From Candidatus Thiodiazotropha sp. 'RUGA' (lineage in GTDB: Bacteria; Pseudomonadota; Gammaproteobacteria; Chromatiales; Chromatiaceae), in NCBI GenBank assembly GCA_016842065.1, contig JAEPDS010000030.1:1-47933 (forward strand): a stretch of 47,933 nt of DNA. Reading direction: 5' to 3'. The notes below the pieces were generated by a model. It searched no databases, was not told where the DNA came from, and saw only the letters and a list, made by a program, of their open reading frames with translations. The translations under genes were made by a program, and so were the position numbers. How positions within the stretch are numbered: position 1 is the first letter of the stretch; every line of letters begins with the position of its first letter. Below are positions 45,247 to 47,933 of this stretch, one piece after another.

Positions 45247-46470
45247 TCAGGCTGACATCTTGGCCTTGCTATCGGTTGCTACAGAACGCTCATCATCCTC
45301 GACCGCCTGGTAATCGATACTGATGCGATCCCCGGCGATCGGTCGGAAAAAACCGTCCGCGAATGCCACATGATCCACATGCTCCCGATAACTGTCTATC
45401 ACCGCAGGATGACAGAATTTCACCAGCCAGGTGTAGCGATAACCGGCACTCTCCTGTACTGCATCACCGGTGAAGACCCGGCGTACACCCGGAATGGCGC
45501 TGAGTACCCGTCGCCCCTCCTCCATCATATGGTTGATCTGCTGCTCATCATCGATACTGGTGTTGTAGATGATCAGATGTTCCACCGGGAGCCAGGGATC
45601 GCATTCGGCGAGAACCTCCGAGGCGCGTCCGGCGGAGCCCCAGAGTGACATGCAGCGTGCCGCCTCCTGGTGGATTGCATCGCTCACCCCTTGCATCAAA
45701 CCGGTATAACCCAACAGGTTTTGAGCCGCGTTCCTACCCACACATGCGCCCGCCGCATCGGCCAGAGCCGTGTAATAGTTGATCTTGGCAATCCCATTTT
45801 CAATCAGCTTTTGATACTGCGACTCAGAGAGTCCGGTACCGCCATGCAGAACCAGCGGAACGGCCAGCGACTGATTAATCTGCTGCAGACGCTCGAAATC
45901 AAGTTTCGGCTCCCCTTTCATGCGCCCGTGGACCGTACCGATGGAGACAGCCAGAAAATCCACCCCGCTCAGCGCGACAAACTGCCTGGCCTCATCGACC
46001 GAGGTATAGATCATCTCTCCAGGATGCTGTTCTGCATCCTCACCCTCCACTCCCGGCACATAGCCTAGTTCCCCTTCCACCGGAATGCCGCAAGCATGTG
46101 CCATGGAGACGACCTGGGCCGTCGTCTCCACATTCTCCTTGAACGAAGTGTGGGAGGCATCGACCATGACACCATTACAACCCAGCCGTATCGAGTCGAT
46201 CGCTGACTCAAGGCTCTCACCGTGATCCAAGTGGATCGCGACTGGTACCGCAGCGCGTTTTGCAGCGGCCTCAACGGCAGCCATCAACAGTTCGAAATCG
46301 TAGTGCTGAAAATGGGACTCGGCCAGGGAGAGGATTACCGGCGAGGCTGTCTGCTCGGCAGCCGCCATCACACCTGTGACAAAATCCAGGCTGACCACAT
46401 CGAAGGCACCCACAGCATAACCATTGGCGTGGGCGTGGCTAAGCATCTGTTTCATATTTACCAGCGGCAC
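45247..46470 (-). CDS. Class II fructose-bisphosphate aldolase fused to a Dabb domain
   Basis: The first part (about 1-285) is a zinc-dependent class II aldolase of the fructose/tagatose-bisphosphate type. It has the start NMKQMLSHAHANGYAVGAF, HLDHGES with zinc ligands, MVDASHTSF, GTVHGRMKG, and HGGTGLS. The C-terminal 120 residues match a dimeric alpha/beta barrel (Dabb) domain: VEHLIIYNTS at its start and HVDHVAFADGFFRPI with SIDYQ at its end. Typical aldolases are about 340-360 residues, and this one is 407. The GTG at 46470 is chosen because AAGGAGA lies 6-7 nt upstream; the TTG at 46491 has no such site. It is divergent from the CbbR-like regulator. A Calvin-cycle or gluconeogenic role is inferred. 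Confidence 0.85.
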   Translation of the reverse strand: MPLVNMKQMLSHAHANGYAVGAFDVVSLDFVTGVMAAAEQTASPVILSLAESHFQHYDFELLMAAVEAAAKRAAVPVAIHLDHGESLESAIDSIRLGCNGVMVDASHTSFKENVETTAQVVSMAHACGIPVEGELGYVPGVEGEDAEQHPGEMIYTSVDEARQFVALSGVDFLAVSIGTVHGRMKGEPKLDFERLQQINQSLAVPLVLHGGTGLSESQYQKLIENGIAKINYYTALADAAGACVGRNAAQNLLGYTGLMQGVSDAIHQEAARCMSLWGSAGRASEVLAECDPWLPVEHLIIYNTSIDDEQQINHMMEEGRRVLSAIPGVRRVFTGDAVQESAGYRYTWLVKFCHPAVIDSYREHVDHVAFADGFFRPIAGDRISIDYQAVEDDERSVATDSKAKMSA

Positions 46471-46553
46471 AGAATCTCTCCTTATTCCCAAAAGTGGTGT
46501 TATGGCGGATAACGGTTTATCCCCGGCAACTTTACGCCTGCTTAACTGTTAGG

Positions 46554-46567
46554 TTAATTTAAATTAA
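46554..46567. promoter_or_regulatory. Palindromic operator candidate between aldolase and LysR genes
   Basis: TTAATTT followed by AAATTAA is a perfect 14-bp palindrome with the TTA-N8-TAA form expected of LysR/CbbR-type boxes. It lies 20 nt before the LysR start codon and about 84 nt before the aldolase start, where an autoregulatory LysR box is expected. Confidence 0.45.
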
Positions 46568-46586
46568 ACTAATACTTCATTATATT

Positions 46587-47513
46587 TTGGTAAAACCATT
46601 GATCAGGCGATTAACACTCCATCAGCTGACCATATTCGCGGCCCTCGCCCAGCACGGAAATATGACCCGGACAGCCAAAGCGCTGCATATGAGCACCCCA
46701 GCCCTATCGATCCAGATCAAGCAGATGTCGGATGCGATCGGCATGCCGCTGCATGAGCAGATTGGCCGGAAACTCTACCTGACCGATGCAGGCAGACGGG
46801 TCGAAGAGGCCGCCCGTGACATTCTGAACCGGTTGGAGGCACTGGGCTCTGAGATCGCTGAGCTGCAGGGGCTGGAACAAGGCAGGCTCAGACTCTCCAT
46901 CATCACCACGGCCAAGTACTTTGTACCCAAGTTACTGGGTTCATTTTGCCAACTCCATCCCGCAATCGAAGTCTCCCTGGACGTTGCGAATCGGGATCAG
47001 TGTCTGAATCGTCTGGAGCGGAATCTCGACGACCTCTACATCATGGGGAAATACCCGGAAGCGCTTGCTGTTGAAGCCGTCCCCTTCATGCAGAACCCTC
47101 TGCTGGTAATCGCCCCGAGTGGTCATCCTCTGGCCGGCAGGAAAAACATACCACCCAAGTTGCTCGCTGAAGAGTCCTTTGTGATGCGTGAACAGGGCTC
47201 CGGTACCCGTCTTGCAGCAGAAAGCTTCTTTGAATCTCACAAGATAGAACTGAAGACCCGCATGACCCTTGGCAGCAACGAGGCCGTCAAACAGGCGGTT
47301 GCCGGTGGCCTGGGGCTGGCGGTGCTATCCCAACACACATTAACCCTCGATCGGGCCTCGGGTGCCTTTGCTGTACTGGATGTGAAGGGGTTTCCCCTGA
47401 TGAGACAGTGGTATGCCGTGTACCCAAAGGGCAAACGGATATCTGCGGTCACCAGCGCGTTTCTTCAGTACCTGATGACTGAAGGTGAAAAGAGTAGTCA
47501 CACACTTGCTTAG
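46587..47513 (+). CDS. cbbR: LysR-family regulator, CbbR-like
   Basis: The 308-residue protein has a LysR winged-helix (about residues 9-68: RLTLHQLTIFAALAQHGNMTR then LSIQIKQM) and a periplasmic-binding-like effector domain with QGSGTR and GLGLAVLSQHTL segments. The first 60 residues resemble CbbR, the regulator of the Calvin cycle, and its divergent aldolase gene supports that reading. No ATG or clear ribosome binding site occurs near the domain start, and TTG codons at 46587 and 46599 are the only near candidates, so the start is uncertain by a few residues. CbbR responds to metabolites such as NADPH or RuBP in known cases. Confidence 0.75.
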   Translation: MVKPLIRRLTLHQLTIFAALAQHGNMTRTAKALHMSTPALSIQIKQMSDAIGMPLHEQIGRKLYLTDAGRRVEEAARDILNRLEALGSEIAELQGLEQGRLRLSIITTAKYFVPKLLGSFCQLHPAIEVSLDVANRDQCLNRLERNLDDLYIMGKYPEALAVEAVPFMQNPLLVIAPSGHPLAGRKNIPPKLLAEESFVMREQGSGTRLAAESFFESHKIELKTRMTLGSNEAVKQAVAGGLGLAVLSQHTLTLDRASGAFAVLDVKGFPLMRQWYAVYPKGKRISAVTSAFLQYLMTEGEKSSHTLA

Positions 47514-47528
47514 TGACAATCTGATCAC

Positions 47529-47933
47529 TGGATTTATTTGCCTTCGGCTCACCCCTTCTGGGCGCCTTCGCTGCGCTGCGGCGTCTGCGTCACTTCGTTC
47601 CTTTCGAACGAAGGGTTCGAATCAAATCCTGCTTCGCCGCCATAAAAAAGGGTGCTCGCCACGAGAGGTTTGGGTGCCGCCTGATGGGCAGGGATTGATT
47701 CGCTGCGCTCACCCCTTCGGGGCGCCTTCGCTTCGCTGCGGCGTCGGCGTCACTTCGTTCCTTTCGAACGAAGGGTTCGAATCATAACCTGCCTCTCCGC
47801 CATAAAAAAAAGGGTGCTCGCCACGCGAGGTCTGGGTGCCTACTGATGGGCAGGGATTGATTCGCTGCGCTCACCCCTTCGGGGCGCCTTCGCTTCGCTG
47901 CGGCGTCGGCGTCACTTCGTTCCTTTCGAACGA
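47529..47933 (+). repeat. Tandem repeat of about 160 bp carrying tRNA-Ser 3' ends
   Basis: Two full copies and a partial third at the window edge repeat with a period of 160-162 bp. Each full copy has hairpins CCCC-TTC-GGGG and CTTCGTTC-CTTTC-GAACGAAG. Then comes GGGTTCGAATC, a 4-nt insert and CCTGCCTCTCCGCCA (47773-47802). The other copy reads CCTGCTTCGCCGCCA with two changes (47613-47642). These segments equal the T-arm and acceptor end of a gammaproteobacterial tRNA-Ser. No matching 5' tRNA half is in the window, so these are remnants, not functional tRNA genes. The array resembles the rtT repeats after E. coli tyrT. Confidence 0.75.

Noticed and set aside
47485-47787. Reading frame crossing the repeat array
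   Set aside because: It runs through hairpins and a tRNA remnant and has no domain or ribosome binding site.
47529-47933. Possible CRISPR array
   Set aside because: The repeat unit is about 160 bp with no variable spacers, and it carries a tRNA end, so it is a tandem duplication.

Overview
The window is a dense, typical gammaproteobacterial chromosome segment. The strongest clue is the minus-strand block yceD-rpmF-plsX-fabH-fabD-fabG-acpP-fabF-pabC-mltG-tmk-holB-pilZ-tatD, which keeps the order known from Escherichia coli and Pseudomonas. A divergent class II aldolase / CbbR-like regulator pair and a Na+-pumping oxaloacetate decarboxylase would suit a free-living or symbiotic marine gammaproteobacterium, possibly an autotroph related to sulfur oxidisers. 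That placement is inference from gene content only. The lifestyle genes stop at both window edges.

Layout. 15-8661 (+): a C92 papain-like peptidase followed by a complete, translationally coupled beta-oxidation operon: fadE, fadI-type thiolase, fadJ-type multifunctional enzyme and a long-chain acyl-CoA ligase. 8747-9112 (+): a small EthD-type protein. 9129-13857 (-): an OprO/P-like porin, a PhnD-like periplasmic binding protein and a membrane GGDEF-EAL protein that overlaps it, which looks like a sensing module and not an ABC importer. 13931-24973 (-): the fatty-acid/phospholipid initiation cluster and its replication and cell-wall neighbours. 25051-28321 (-): oadGAB, sitting between yceD and the divergent maf/yceF gene (28587-29192), which are commonly neighbours. 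29296-33406: an HDOD protein (-) and a long REC / degenerate GGDEF / coiled-coil / transmembrane protein (+). 33542-36298 (-): a DUF2914 protein, a membrane zinc peptidase, a helix-hairpin-helix DUF4332-like protein and an RRM-like protein with an Arg-rich tail. 36584-39286 (+): a LON-domain protein, a YheT-type hydrolase, a MITE-like inverted repeat and an unrecognised protein. 39304-42253 (-): a TPR protein, an OmpR-type regulator and its histidine kinase. 42711-46470: a glycine-tailed RRM protein with a long leader (+), a TIM-barrel protein (+), HtpX (-) and a class II aldolase fused to a Dabb domain (-). 46587-47513 (+): a CbbR-like LysR regulator. 47529-end: a tandem array with a period of about 160 bp, whose units carry the 3' end of a serine tRNA.

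Functionally, the window holds fatty-acid degradation and de novo fatty-acid/phospholipid initiation as separate units, plus c-di-GMP and two-component signalling. The least ordinary items are the tRNA-Ser-derived tandem repeat, the aldolase-Dabb fusion, the PhnD/GGDEF-EAL/porin module, the REC-GGDEF-membrane protein and the MITE-like element. I found no CRISPR array, no complete tRNA or rRNA gene and no transposase. I did not find a system here that I can call unprecedented with confidence.
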